6,378 nucleotides of DNA from contig JAAYGP010000270.1 in assembly GCA_012727625.1 (NCBI GenBank), positions 1-6,378 on the forward strand, read 5' to 3'. The notes beneath the pieces are model-generated. The model worked only from the letters and a program-made list of their open reading frames with translations, ran no database searches and was not told the origin of the DNA. This document shows positions 1-6,378 of the stretch, piece after piece (the first letter of the stretch is position 1; the number at the start of each line of letters is the position of its first letter). The position numbers were made by a program, and so were the translations under genes. The DNA is from Clostridiaceae bacterium. GTDB lineage: Bacteria; Bacillota; Clostridia; DSM-8532.

Positions 1-136
1 ATATTGTGCAATAGCGGAAACAAGAGATTCATTTGCAAGTGCCGATAAGTTAAACTCAGGCAGGCCAAAGCTCGCAAAAACCTCTCATTCCGTCAAAGCG
101 GGGGAGTTTCCGGAAAATACGGTTTTGATACGCTTT
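1..136. other. Left-edge spacer downstream of the chemoreceptor gene, no supported gene
   Basis: This stretch follows the stop codon of the chemoreceptor gene. I see no convincing intrinsic terminator. An AAAGCG/CGCTTT pairing exists just after the stop, but its loop is about 30 nt and no T-run follows it. A small palindrome TTTCCGGAAA lies inside. The minus strand is open from about position 83 to the left edge and reads as a protein-like string (FGLPEFNLSALANES...), but it begins after a TGA and has no ATG, GTG or TTG. The plus strand is open in one frame from 2 to 199. Neither has support beyond openness. An exact GCCGATAA lies at 41-48 on the plus strand without a matching -35. Confidence 0.5.
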
Positions 137-2269
137 TCAATTCAGTTTAAACCTGGCAATGGACTTCCGCAATTCATTGGCAGACTCTTTCAATTCATCT
201 GCGTAGCGTGATAATTCCTCGATGCTGGCTAACTGTTCCTGGGCGGAAGCAGTTACCTCTTCGGATGAAGCAGCCGTTTCCTGGGAAACAGCAGATATAT
301 TCTGCATTGAATTAATGGCTTGCTCTTTGTTGCTTTCCATCTCAGAAACTCTTGTCATAATCTGTTCAACCTGCAAAGTGAGATTTTCCATTGAACTGTT
401 AATACGTTCAAAAATTTCGGTTGTTCTTAAAACTGCTTCATTTTGCGACTTCAATATGGATTCAGCAGTTGCTGCCTTTTCAACAGCTTTTTCTGTTTGT
501 TCCTGGGTGGTCCTTATTATATCAACAATTTCCCGTGTTGCATCCATTGACTGTTCTGCAAGTTTTTTCACTTCATCTGCAACAACCGCAAACCCTCTGC
601 CCATTTCACCTGCTCTTGCCGCTTCAATTGCGGCATTCAGTGCTAACAGATTGGTCTGATCGGCAATCCCATTAATAACTTTAATAATTTTACCTATGGA
701 TTTTGAATGGGTACTGAGTCCTGTAATGTCGTCTATTATTTCTCTTGTTATTTCAGTGGTTCTGTTTGCCTTAAGATCGAGATCCTTAGCTGAAACCAGG
801 CCGTTTTGGGTCATCGACATAGTGTCTTTTGTTAAAAGCTCAATTGATTTTGCGTTTTCTGTCACGCTGTTAATTTTATCCGCGAGGCTGCTTATTTTTT
901 CAACACCCTGCTCAGCATCAACAGCTTGATCAGAAGCCCCCTGGGAAATCTCCTGAATAGCCCGCGAAATTTCCCTTGAGCCATTCGCGACAAGCTGAGA
1001 AGTTGATGATACTGTGATTGCAGAATTAATAACCCTTTCCGATACTTTCTGTGATTGTTCAATAAGTGATCTCATACTGCCTATCATTGAACCTATGGCT
1101 CTTGCAAGGGTACCAAGTTCGTCCTTCCGCGATGAATCGAAAGTAACGGTAAGATCCCCTGAAGCAGCCTGGGATGAACTTTTGATCGTTCTGTTTATTG
1201 TTCTGCTCATGCTGCTGGCCATAATTATTCCAGTGGCAAAAGCAATTATTACTGCAAGTAAAATCATAACCGCAGTAATTAAAACAACGGAACCGGCAGC
1301 AGCATTCAATTCGCTCACCGGAATCAGTCCCAGCAAAATGTAGCCCGTATCGGATACCTTGTAAAATGTCATAAGATATCTTGTACCCTCATAAATAACC
1401 TCTTTGGCTCCCTGGATTTCCTTGCCGGCGACAATGTCGGTATAAAACTTTTGTTCGTGAATACTGCTGTCAATACCCATATCAACACCGCCAAAAAACA
1501 CTCTCTTATCCGGACTGACAATATGAATTTGCTGTTTTTTGGACAAATTGCTGCTCTTTGTAAGATCAGCAATCAACTGGGGCTTTATGTCAACTATAAG
1601 AAGCCCTGAGTCTTCCATTGTATCCCTATCCTTAATGAATCTTATCAGTGACATTGAATAATAAACCATTGAACTCTTATTCAACGTATCAAACTCATCA
1701 TGTATGCCAAACCAGGCGCTTGATGTAGCTGATCTTTTTAATTTCCTGAAAATGGTGGAATCTTTTAAATCATTGAATTTAACCGATGTTGGGTTTGTGG
1801 TGTATAGAGGTTTTATATTTTCGTTGGATGAAATGATCATTATATTACTTATATTCGGATTGTTTTTAACGGTTGATTTAAGGATGGAGTCAACCTTGCC
1901 CTTCAGGGCTTCCGCTTCATGGGATTCCTCCGAAGTAAACTCTCGCGCTGTATACTCCTGGATACCAATATCCGAAACCAGCTGACCCGAAATATTATTA
2001 ACGGTTTCAAAAAGAAGATCAAGATATTTACCGGAACTCTCCATTGCAGCTATGGTGGATTGCTCCGAAAGTCTGGCGGCGGTTCTGGATGTATTTATAA
2101 ACGAAATTATCCCCTGAGTTATGATAAGGAGAATTGGTACTAAAAATGCCATAATAAGTTTGGTTCTGATGCTCCTGGTATTTGTGAAAATACTGGAAAA
2201 TGGTTTAAAAATAGCAGACACTTTTTTTAACACACCGGAAAGGAAATTTATAAACTTGTTCATAACCAC
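137..2269 (-). CDS. Transmembrane methyl-accepting chemotaxis protein (Cache-like sensor, HAMP, MCP signal domain)
   Basis: Chemoreceptor that senses a ligand outside the cell and controls CheA kinase through CheW, biasing flagellar rotation. From 710 residues: a basic cytoplasmic N-terminus, TM1 at about 37-58, an extracellular sensor of about 265 residues (60-325) of the size and layout of a double Cache domain, TM2 at about 326-350, HAMP at about 350-405 (with KDELGTLARAIGSM), then a long coiled-coil signalling domain. The hairpin tip at about 537-563 is diagnostic: DQTNLLALNAAIEAARAGE followed by GRGFAVVADEV. Likely methylation sites in the C-terminal helix include QE at 663-664 and EE at 670-671. 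There is no C-terminal NWETF-like CheR tether. The start is ambiguous: GTG at 2269 lies 5 nt after GAGAGG, and ATG at 2263 lies 11 nt after it. A sigma-D promoter lies about 160 nt upstream. The ligand cannot be read from the sequence; I do not see the amino-acid-binding dCache signature. Confidence 0.96.
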   Translation of the reverse strand: MVMNKFINFLSGVLKKVSAIFKPFSSIFTNTRSIRTKLIMAFLVPILLIITQGIISFINTSRTAARLSEQSTIAAMESSGKYLDLLFETVNNISGQLVSDIGIQEYTAREFTSEESHEAEALKGKVDSILKSTVKNNPNISNIMIISSNENIKPLYTTNPTSVKFNDLKDSTIFRKLKRSATSSAWFGIHDEFDTLNKSSMVYYSMSLIRFIKDRDTMEDSGLLIVDIKPQLIADLTKSSNLSKKQQIHIVSPDKRVFFGGVDMGIDSSIHEQKFYTDIVAGKEIQGAKEVIYEGTRYLMTFYKVSDTGYILLGLIPVSELNAAAGSVVLITAVMILLAVIIAFATGIIMASSMSRTINRTIKSSSQAASGDLTVTFDSSRKDELGTLARAIGSMIGSMRSLIEQSQKVSERVINSAITVSSTSQLVANGSREISRAIQEISQGASDQAVDAEQGVEKISSLADKINSVTENAKSIELLTKDTMSMTQNGLVSAKDLDLKANRTTEITREIIDDITGLSTHSKSIGKIIKVINGIADQTNLLALNAAIEAARAGEMGRGFAVVADEVKKLAEQSMDATREIVDIIRTTQEQTEKAVEKAATAESILKSQNEAVLRTTEIFERINSSMENLTLQVEQIMTRVSEMESNKEQAINSMQNISAVSQETAASSEEVTASAQEQLASIEELSRYADELKESANELRKSIARFKLN

Positions 2270-2343
2270 ACAGACCTCTCTTTCATAATATACACGGAAT
2301 ATTCAGGCCAGCCCAACGCTATTGGCGCGAAGCAGCTTTTCAT
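2260..2343 (-). CDS. Possible 27-codon upstream ORF in the chemoreceptor leader
   Basis: A short ATG-started frame in the leader of the chemoreceptor mRNA, beginning MKSCFAPIALGWPEYSVYI and ending SVWL. Its TGA overlaps the receptor's ATG in the arrangement TTATGA, which would suit translational coupling. The same frame is open further upstream to a TAA near 2416, about 50 codons in all, so it could also be a relic of an older gene end. There is no good ribosome binding site before its ATG (ATCAGAAAG). A small bulged hairpin (GCGCCAA/TTGGGC, 2311-2328) falls inside it. I recognise no family, and chance openness is a real alternative. Confidence 0.25.
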   Translation of the reverse strand: MKSCFAPIALGWPEYSVYIMKERSVWL

Positions 2344-2424
2344 CTTTCTGATAAAATCCGGGATATATTCAATTTTAGAGTCTGCTGCCAGCCCTGTCCT
2401 GCAAAAAAGCTTGCTTTACAATAT

Positions 2425-2451
2425 TTATCGGCAGAAAATACAGATATTGTA
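2425..2451 (-). promoter_or_regulatory. Sigma-D (FliA/sigma-28) promoter for the chemoreceptor gene
   Basis: On the minus strand TACA (2451-2448) is followed after exactly 15 nt by GCCGATAA (2432-2425). The known consensus for flagellar sigma factors is TAAA, about 15 nt, then GCCGATAA or GCCGATAT. The -10 half matches at 8 of 8 positions and the -35 core at 3 of 4, with ideal spacing. The site sits upstream of a chemoreceptor, the classic target of this sigma factor. Transcription would start near 2418, leaving a leader of about 150 nt. Confidence 0.82.
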
Positions 2452-2484
2452 TATATGATCATGATATCATTGCAAAAAATGGCT

Positions 2485-2522
2485 GTCAAGGAAAGACGGC
2501 ATAGCCCTGCGGCTACGCCGTC
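2485..2522 (-). terminator. Intrinsic terminator of the MATE gene
   Basis: On the minus strand GACGGCGTAGCC and GGCTATGCCGTC pair over 12 bp around a GCAG loop (2495-2522), followed by TTTCCTT. The one non-Watson-Crick position is a G-U pair in the minus-strand RNA but an A-C mismatch in the plus-strand RNA, so the structure favours minus-strand transcripts. It starts about 25 nt after the MATE stop codon and separates that gene from the sigma-D promoter. The T-tract is interrupted by C, so strength may be moderate. Confidence 0.75.
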
Positions 2523-2546
2523 CGTTTTCAGAATGGAAATTTTTGT

Positions 2547-3923
2547 TCATTCTTCCTGCTTTTGTACGATTTCATCCATCCGGGGCAGTTTGCGCTTATA
2601 CATTGTGAACCAGATAAACATCGTGGTGCCGCGAAGCATTGCAGATATTGTGATGCCCATCCACATCCCGTTCAGTCCCATCCATCGTGACAGTTGCCAG
2701 CATACAATTGGGCGGATGCTGTTTGAACCGATGCTGCACAGGCTTGGCGGCAATGTACGGCCCATACCCCTGAAAGCACCGGCACATGAGCCTTCGAGGG
2801 CCATAAAGAGCTGGCACAAAGCCAGAATGCGAAGATAGGTGGCTCCCATATCAAGAATTTCCGCAGGTTCCCGCAAAAAGAGCGAAAAAAGAAATCGCCC
2901 GCCAAAGAGTAGCAATAATGTCACAAACCCTTCCCATATCAGCATAGACACAAGTGAAAGGTGATATCCACGCCTTATGCGCTTCCATTTACGCGCTCCA
3001 TAGTTTTGACCTGTAAAAGCCGTAATGGCTGAAGAAAAACCACCGCCAATCAGCCATGACAACGATTCTATCTGACTGCCAACGCGCTGTACAGCTACGG
3101 CAGTTTCGCCATACCATGCTGATACCATACTGGTAACCACCATTGCAAGCGCTGTAAATGCGCCGCTCTCCGCTGCCACCGGAAGGCTCCAGCGCAGGAT
3201 TTGCCTTGTTCTTGCAGGATTTATGCGCCCCAGAATATGAAAACTTTTAAACGGCCTTTGCGGATGACATTTTGCAAACACAATAAAAAGCGAACACACT
3301 GTAGCCTGGGCAATAACTGTTGCTATGGCAGCACCCTTTACGTTCAAACCCCATACAATGATCATCAGTGGATCAAGTATTATGTTAACCACAAGTCCCA
3401 GGGAGTTTGCCACAAAGCTAAGGCGTGAATTGCCCGCACCGTTGAAGGCACCTGTAATGGCAGCAGATACATAAGTGAGAGGTATTCCCGTTCCAACTAT
3501 TCTTAAATAATCACAGGTGTTATTGAAAACATTCTGCTCATTCACCCGGAAAATAGTAACCAGAGGTTTGGCAAATACAATAAGCACTAACCCATAAAAA
3601 ATACCCAGCATTAATGCTATCCGCACTGAGTCCTGTGCATACCCCTGCGCGATTTCATCATCACCACTGCCCAGATTCTGTGAAGTACCAATCTCCGAGC
3701 CCATACGCCCTATCATAAGAAGTGACATACCAAGCCAAAGATACATACCTGCCAATCCGCTGGCCGCCACAGCCACCACTGAATTTTCCGTACGACCAAG
3801 CCAGAACATATCGGTGAGGTTATAGGTCATCTGCATAAGCTGGGTACCCATAATGGGCAGCGCCACCTGCAGCAGTTTTTTTAAAATACCACCCCGGGTC
3901 AAATCGTGTTTATTTTTAGCCAT
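2547..3923 (-). CDS. MATE-family multidrug/cation antiporter
   Basis: Inner-membrane exporter of the MATE family, which uses a Na+ or H+ gradient to expel drugs, metabolites or other organic cations. The 458-residue length is normal, with about 12 hydrophobic segments arranged as two homologous halves. Recognisable motifs, numbered from the ATG: DMFWLGR at 38-44 near the end of TM1, GAFNGAGNS at 158-166, NSLGLVVNIILDP at 173-185, GQNYGARK at 305-312 and GAFRGMG at 382-388 (the counterpart of the 158 motif). The basic C-terminal tail is cytoplasmic. I chose ATG at 3923; the frame also allows TTG at 3935, preceded by GAAAG. Neither start has a strong Shine-Dalgarno, and I see no clear promoter in 3924-3984. 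A terminator follows the stop, so it is probably monocistronic. The substrate cannot be predicted. Confidence 0.95.
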   Translation of the reverse strand: MAKNKHDLTRGGILKKLLQVALPIMGTQLMQMTYNLTDMFWLGRTENSVVAVAASGLAGMYLWLGMSLLMIGRMGSEIGTSQNLGSGDDEIAQGYAQDSVRIALMLGIFYGLVLIVFAKPLVTIFRVNEQNVFNNTCDYLRIVGTGIPLTYVSAAITGAFNGAGNSRLSFVANSLGLVVNIILDPLMIIVWGLNVKGAAIATVIAQATVCSLFIVFAKCHPQRPFKSFHILGRINPARTRQILRWSLPVAAESGAFTALAMVVTSMVSAWYGETAVAVQRVGSQIESLSWLIGGGFSSAITAFTGQNYGARKWKRIRRGYHLSLVSMLIWEGFVTLLLLFGGRFLFSLFLREPAEILDMGATYLRILALCQLFMALEGSCAGAFRGMGRTLPPSLCSIGSNSIRPIVCWQLSRWMGLNGMWMGITISAMLRGTTMFIWFTMYKRKLPRMDEIVQKQEE

Positions 3924-3984
3924 AGTAAAAATCAAACTTTCATAAAATATTAACCATCTTATTATGTATTTTAAAAATCTTTAT

Positions 3985-4339
3985 TTACTTTATCCATGAA
4001 TCAATCTTCAGCAGACAATCATGAACATACTTTCTGCACTCAACAGCAGTATTTATATGCAGATACTGGGCATGAGCCGGAGGATTTCTGAATTTATCGC
4101 GGACATCACTGGTAATCAAATCACCTTTTCGCTTAAAACACTTTGTACTTTTGCCCTCTCAACATCGTTTGCCAGGCTTTCGACCAGCTTGTTATCATAC
4201 TCTGATATTATGGTCCAGTCCGTCGTAGTTTGTTACCTGAGCATCCACATAAAACCTCTTGACTTTTCTCCAGGTACTTATGCTCATAGTCCTTGTTTCT
4301 GATATTCCTGACCTTATATTTGTTTATTGACTCTTTCAT
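3985..4339 (-). pseudogene. Frameshifted relic of a small gene with a HEPN-like C-terminal end
   Basis: The minus strand reads as protein only if the frame is changed about three times. Piece A starts at ATG 4339 (MKESINKYKVRNIRNKDYEH), eight bases after GGGGG, and stops at 4208. Piece B, around 4270-4200, reads VKRFYVDAQVT. Piece C, about 4235-4116, reads WTIISEYDNKLVESLANDV. Piece D, about 4140-3985, reads GDLITSDVRDKFRNPPAHAQ and then HINTAVECRKYVHDCLLKID before TAA. Piece D is the best preserved. Its RNPPAH fits the R-x4-6-H motif of HEPN ribonuclease-type domains, set between two helix-like segments; this family call is inference. The intact protein would have had about 118 residues, or the relic may be the tail of something larger. 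It lies between the tRNA-Thr terminator and the MATE gene, on the same strand. Confidence 0.6.
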
Positions 4340-4430
4340 TCTGCAAACCCCCGCAGTAACTGATGGTGCAAAATCTATGAAAACGCCGGTATATGTTTTA
4401 AGACATTTAACATCAGACGTTTACCTGATT

Positions 4431-4439
4431 ATTATAGCA
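4431..4439 (-). promoter_or_regulatory. Possible extended -10 promoter of the relic gene
   Basis: On the minus strand TGCTATAAT forms an extended -10 (TGn plus a perfect TATAAT), about 90 nt before the ATG of the relic gene. No good -35 lies at 16-18 nt, which extended -10 promoters can tolerate. The rest of the 170-nt spacer (4340-4510) holds nothing else I can support. Confidence 0.4.
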
Positions 4440-4510
4440 TTAAAACAATATCGATTGAGTTCAATAGATCTGACTCTAACTATGAAAGACTGAATCAGCA
4501 GATTGCTGAG

Positions 4511-4552
4511 CAAAAATAATCCTGTGGAACCGATTCAATCCAAAGGATTATT
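4511..4552 (-). terminator. Terminator of tRNA-Thr
   Basis: Directly after the encoded CCA, AATAATCCT (4552-4544) pairs over 9 bp with AGGATTATT (4523-4515). An inner TGGA/TCCA pairing stacks within the loop, and a run of five T follows on the minus strand (4516-4512). The position immediately after the tRNA supports a single-gene tRNA transcription unit. Confidence 0.75.
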
Positions 4553-4627
4553 TGGAGCTGGTGGTGGGAATTGAACCCACAACCCCGTCATTACGAGTGA
4601 CGTGCTCTGCCTTTGAGCCACACCAGC
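4553..4627 (-). tRNA. tRNA-Thr, anticodon CGU, CCA encoded
   Basis: A full cloverleaf can be folded by eye. Acceptor GCTGGTG pairs with CACCAGC over 7 bp, the D-arm GCTC/GAGC has a compact 7-nt loop with GG, and the anticodon stem CGTCA/TGACG encloses loop CTCGTAA. The variable loop is GGGTT and the T-arm GTGGG/CCCAC encloses TTCAATT. The anticodon CGU reads ACG, so the tRNA carries threonine; G1-C72 and C2-G71 agree with threonine identity. The discriminator is U73, followed by encoded CCA at 4555-4553. All stems are perfectly paired, so the gene looks functional. It probably supplements a UGU threonine isoacceptor elsewhere. Confidence 0.97.
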
Positions 4628-4653
4628 ATACCGGCTGAAAAAGCGATATTTTT

Positions 4654-4681
4654 ATTATATCAGCATTTTTTAAAAATTCAA
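4654..4681 (-). promoter_or_regulatory. Housekeeping promoter of tRNA-Thr
   Basis: On the minus strand TTGAAT (4681-4676), a 16-nt spacer and a perfect TATAAT (4659-4654) lie 26 nt before the tRNA 5' end. The -35 matches TTGACA at 4 of 6 positions. The site starts only a few bases after the stop codon of the upstream membrane-protein gene. A weak AT hairpin (GATAT/ATATC) followed by GCTTTTTC overlaps the same interval and might partly terminate transcription from upstream. Confidence 0.65.
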
Positions 4682-4685
4682 TACT

Positions 4686-6378
4686 TTACAAGGAGTGTTT
4701 TAGTTGCATCCTGTCCCGATGCTTACGGTTATACAGATAAAGCAGAATTAATGCCACAATACTGACAAGGGATATAATAAGACCCACATCCATCTTATTT
4801 GGTATGAATACCAATTCAATATTATGTTCGCCCGCCGGTAAATCAAAACAAAGGAAACCTTCATCCAAAGCTTTGGTTTCTGCTCTGTTTCCGTCTATTT
4901 TCACCCGCCATCCAGGATCAAAGGGTATGGTCATAATCATCAGGCTATCCTCTTTTGCAGTTACAGTGCCGGATATCCTGTTATCAGTGAACGTTGTTAC
5001 TTTCATTGAATTCTCTTTTATAAGACTCATTGCTTCTTTAAATTTTTCAATATCCATGGTATATGAAAGCAGCTTAAAATTACCGCTTTCAGGAGCTGAC
5101 TCCTTAAAGGAAAGCTCAAACTGAACCTTATCACCGGCCTCACAGTATCCGATATTTGCAACGGTGGATCGTCTTGCGTTAAATTCAACCTTTTTGTCAT
5201 TGACCATAACAAATCCGTTGTCAACCATATTTCCTGTCAGGCTGAGGTAAAGATATACATATCCTGACTCTTCAACTTCAATAATGATTCTTGCGGTGGA
5301 TTTTGAGTCTTTGTCTCCTCTTTTAAAAGCATAATAATTTGTTCCGGTACCATCGAATGTAAGATTTTTATTTTGACCATGTTTCTGTTTCAGGGGTACA
5401 AAAATGTCTGAAACACCGCAGATTTCATTCACAAGCGTGTTTTGAGTGTTAAACGGATTTCCGCCGTAGCTGCTCCAATGTTCAGCCTCAACAGGAGCTA
5501 TAAACCCTGGAGACAGGGCATATGGGTTTTCATATGTCACAATTTCATCGGTGGCGTTGATAACCCTATATAGCCTTTCATCAGTTGAATCATTGCGTGT
5601 TATGAAATACTTCACACCCAGAAGGGAATCCAGCAAAACAGTTGACCCTTCATATTTGTAGCTGTTTATGCTGTTGCTGTGAAAACCAAGGTTTTCCATG
5701 AGCCTGACCGGCTTTTTCGGTATGGTTGATGAAAATATGGACACCCCGGGGTAATTGTATAAAAAAGGATCGTTGGTGGTTTTCGGCGGGAAAACCTCCA
5801 TCCTGTAAAAACTCTTATCGGATGATTTTAACTCTTTTATCTGTTTTCTAATGTCAGAAACCGCTTTTCCGTTGGAATAGCCCTCCCGTGAAGAATAGTA
5901 TTCAGTGCTGTCAATAATACCTATTGTAACAATTGTGTTAAGCAGGATTTCAACCCCCACTACAATCAAAAACACCAATGCTTTTTTTTCCGGTTTTATA
6001 AAACTGCGTCTGTCAACCGTTAAAGCAGCGGCATAAATTACAATAAAAACGATACTGACATACAGAATATAATGTTTCGGCGGTTCCTTCAAAAGCTTCT
6101 GCGATAGTATTACAATTCCTGAGGCAATGGATGAAACAATACCTATGTTTACTCCATCATACTCCTTAAGTTTTGTAAAAGCTGTGTATGCCAGGGAAAG
6201 GATAACAAACACATATAAAAACGAATAGCGGTAAGGGAGCTGATTAGGAAAATGCCCGCCATGCCATAGAAAATTCAGAGTATCCGTATTAAAGCTTATG
6301 AACAAAATAAACAGTATTGACAAATACAAAAATTTTTCCTTCAAATTTATGCTTTTACTGAAAAAATAAAGCGGAATA
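4686..6378 (-). CDS. YfhO-family membrane protein, C-terminal part (5' end beyond window)
   Basis: Polytopic membrane protein of the YfhO family (GT-C-like fold). In Bacillus and Listeria, members take part in glycosylating teichoic or other surface polymers; the role here is inferred. A TTG at 6344 could be taken as a start, but the frame continues without a stop to the right edge (IPLYFFSKSIN before it) and no ribosome site precedes it, so the gene is cut by the window. Counting from 6344: PYRYSF at 37-42 after a conserved WHGGHFPNQL stretch, about four more membrane spans to residue 145, then a large extracytoplasmic beta-rich region with DSLLGVKYFI (239-248), IPFDPGWRVKIDG (473-485) and LPAGEHNIELVF (502-513). 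A final span lies at 518-538 with a basic tail. Family members usually have over 800 residues, so roughly 300 N-terminal residues are probably missing here. Confidence 0.9.
   Translation of the reverse strand, partial: IPLYFFSKSINLKEKFLYLSILFILFISFNTDTLNFLWHGGHFPNQLPYRYSFLYVFVILSLAYTAFTKLKEYDGVNIGIVSSIASGIVILSQKLLKEPPKHYILYVSIVFIVIYAAALTVDRRSFIKPEKKALVFLIVVGVEILLNTIVTIGIIDSTEYYSSREGYSNGKAVSDIRKQIKELKSSDKSFYRMEVFPPKTTNDPFLYNYPGVSIFSSTIPKKPVRLMENLGFHSNSINSYKYEGSTVLLDSLLGVKYFITRNDSTDERLYRVINATDEIVTYENPYALSPGFIAPVEAEHWSSYGGNPFNTQNTLVNEICGVSDIFVPLKQKHGQNKNLTFDGTGTNYYAFKRGDKDSKSTARIIIEVEESGYVYLYLSLTGNMVDNGFVMVNDKKVEFNARRSTVANIGYCEAGDKVQFELSFKESAPESGNFKLLSYTMDIEKFKEAMSLIKENSMKVTTFTDNRISGTVTAKEDSLMIMTIPFDPGWRVKIDGNRAETKALDEGFLCFDLPAGEHNIELVFIPNKMDVGLIISLVSIVALILLYLYNRKHRDRMQLKHSL

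Noticed and set aside
41..48. A second exact GCCGATAA, on the plus strand, resembling a sigma-D -10 reading towards the end of the chemoreceptor gene.
   Set aside because: The -35 position at 14-16 nt has AAGA-like sequence, not TAAA, and it would only drive antisense RNA. One chance exact 8-mer in a window of this size is not surprising.
1..85. Minus-strand open stretch with a protein-like reading (FGLPEFNLSALANES) running off the left edge.
   Set aside because: It follows a TGA directly and contains no ATG, GTG or TTG, so it cannot be an intact gene start. It may be a relic, but it is too short to judge.
2..199. Plus-strand open frame of 66 codons converging on and overlapping the 3' end of the chemoreceptor gene.
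   Set aside because: No start inside the window, no recognisable family, and about a third of it is antisense to a certain gene. It could be the end of a neighbour, but openness alone is weak evidence.
222..659. Plus-strand open frame of 145 codons.
   Set aside because: It lies wholly antisense to the highly conserved MCP signalling domain; the composition of coiled-coil codons leaves the opposite strand open.
2455..2838. Plus-strand open frame of 127 codons starting at the sigma-D promoter region.
   Set aside because: Most of it is antisense to the MATE gene, and the rest crosses the terminator hairpin and promoter.
4021..4302. Plus-strand open frame of 93 codons in the gap between the MATE gene and the tRNA.
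   Set aside because: The minus strand of the same interval reads as a decayed protein with a conserved-looking end, whereas this frame has low-complexity, non-family-like sequence and no ribosome binding site.
4686..6378. Antisense and alternate-frame ORFs within the YfhO-family gene (for example 4804-5124 on plus, 5027-5224 on minus).
   Set aside because: They are shadows of a gene with clear family motifs throughout; none has a ribosome site or recognisable product.
1..6378. CRISPR arrays, insertion sequences with inverted ends, rRNA, riboswitches.
   Set aside because: I looked for regularly spaced repeats, terminal inverted repeats with a transposase, and known RNA signatures on both strands, and saw none.

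Overview
The window looks like a piece of chromosome from a low-to-moderate GC Firmicute, most likely a Clostridia member. The reasons are AT-rich spacers, a tRNA with encoded CCA, a sigma-D type motility promoter, and clostridial-style MCP, MATE and YfhO proteins. This assignment is inferred from sequence style and not from any database search. Every supported gene lies on the minus strand, so transcription runs from the right edge to the left.

Right to left: (1) A YfhO-family multi-span membrane protein fills 4686-6378. Its reading frame stays open through the right edge, so only the C-terminal part is present. (2) A complete tRNA-Thr(CGU) gene lies at 4553-4627. It has its own promoter (TTGAAT-N16-TATAAT) and a hairpin terminator starting directly after the CCA. 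(3) Downstream of the tRNA, 3985-4339 carries a decayed gene readable only as four overlapping frame pieces. Its last 46 or so codons are well preserved and contain RNPPAH, which fits the R-x4-6-H motif of HEPN domains. (4) A MATE-family multidrug/cation antiporter gene lies at 2547-3923, followed by an intrinsic terminator. (5) After that terminator comes a very good sigma-D (FliA-type) promoter, TACA-N15-GCCGATAA. It is followed by a leader of about 150 nt holding a possible 27-codon upstream ORF that overlaps the next start codon. (6) A complete transmembrane methyl-accepting chemotaxis protein gene lies at 137-2269. (7) The leftmost 136 bases hold no gene I can support.

The genes do not form one pathway. 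The MATE exporter and the chemoreceptor are separated by a terminator and a new promoter, so they are probably independent transcripts. The chemoreceptor is most likely expressed with the flagellar/chemotaxis regulon. The tRNA is a single-gene unit. No complete new multi-gene system is visible. The points most worth following are the HEPN-like relic beside the tRNA 3' end and the leader between the sigma-D promoter and the receptor gene.
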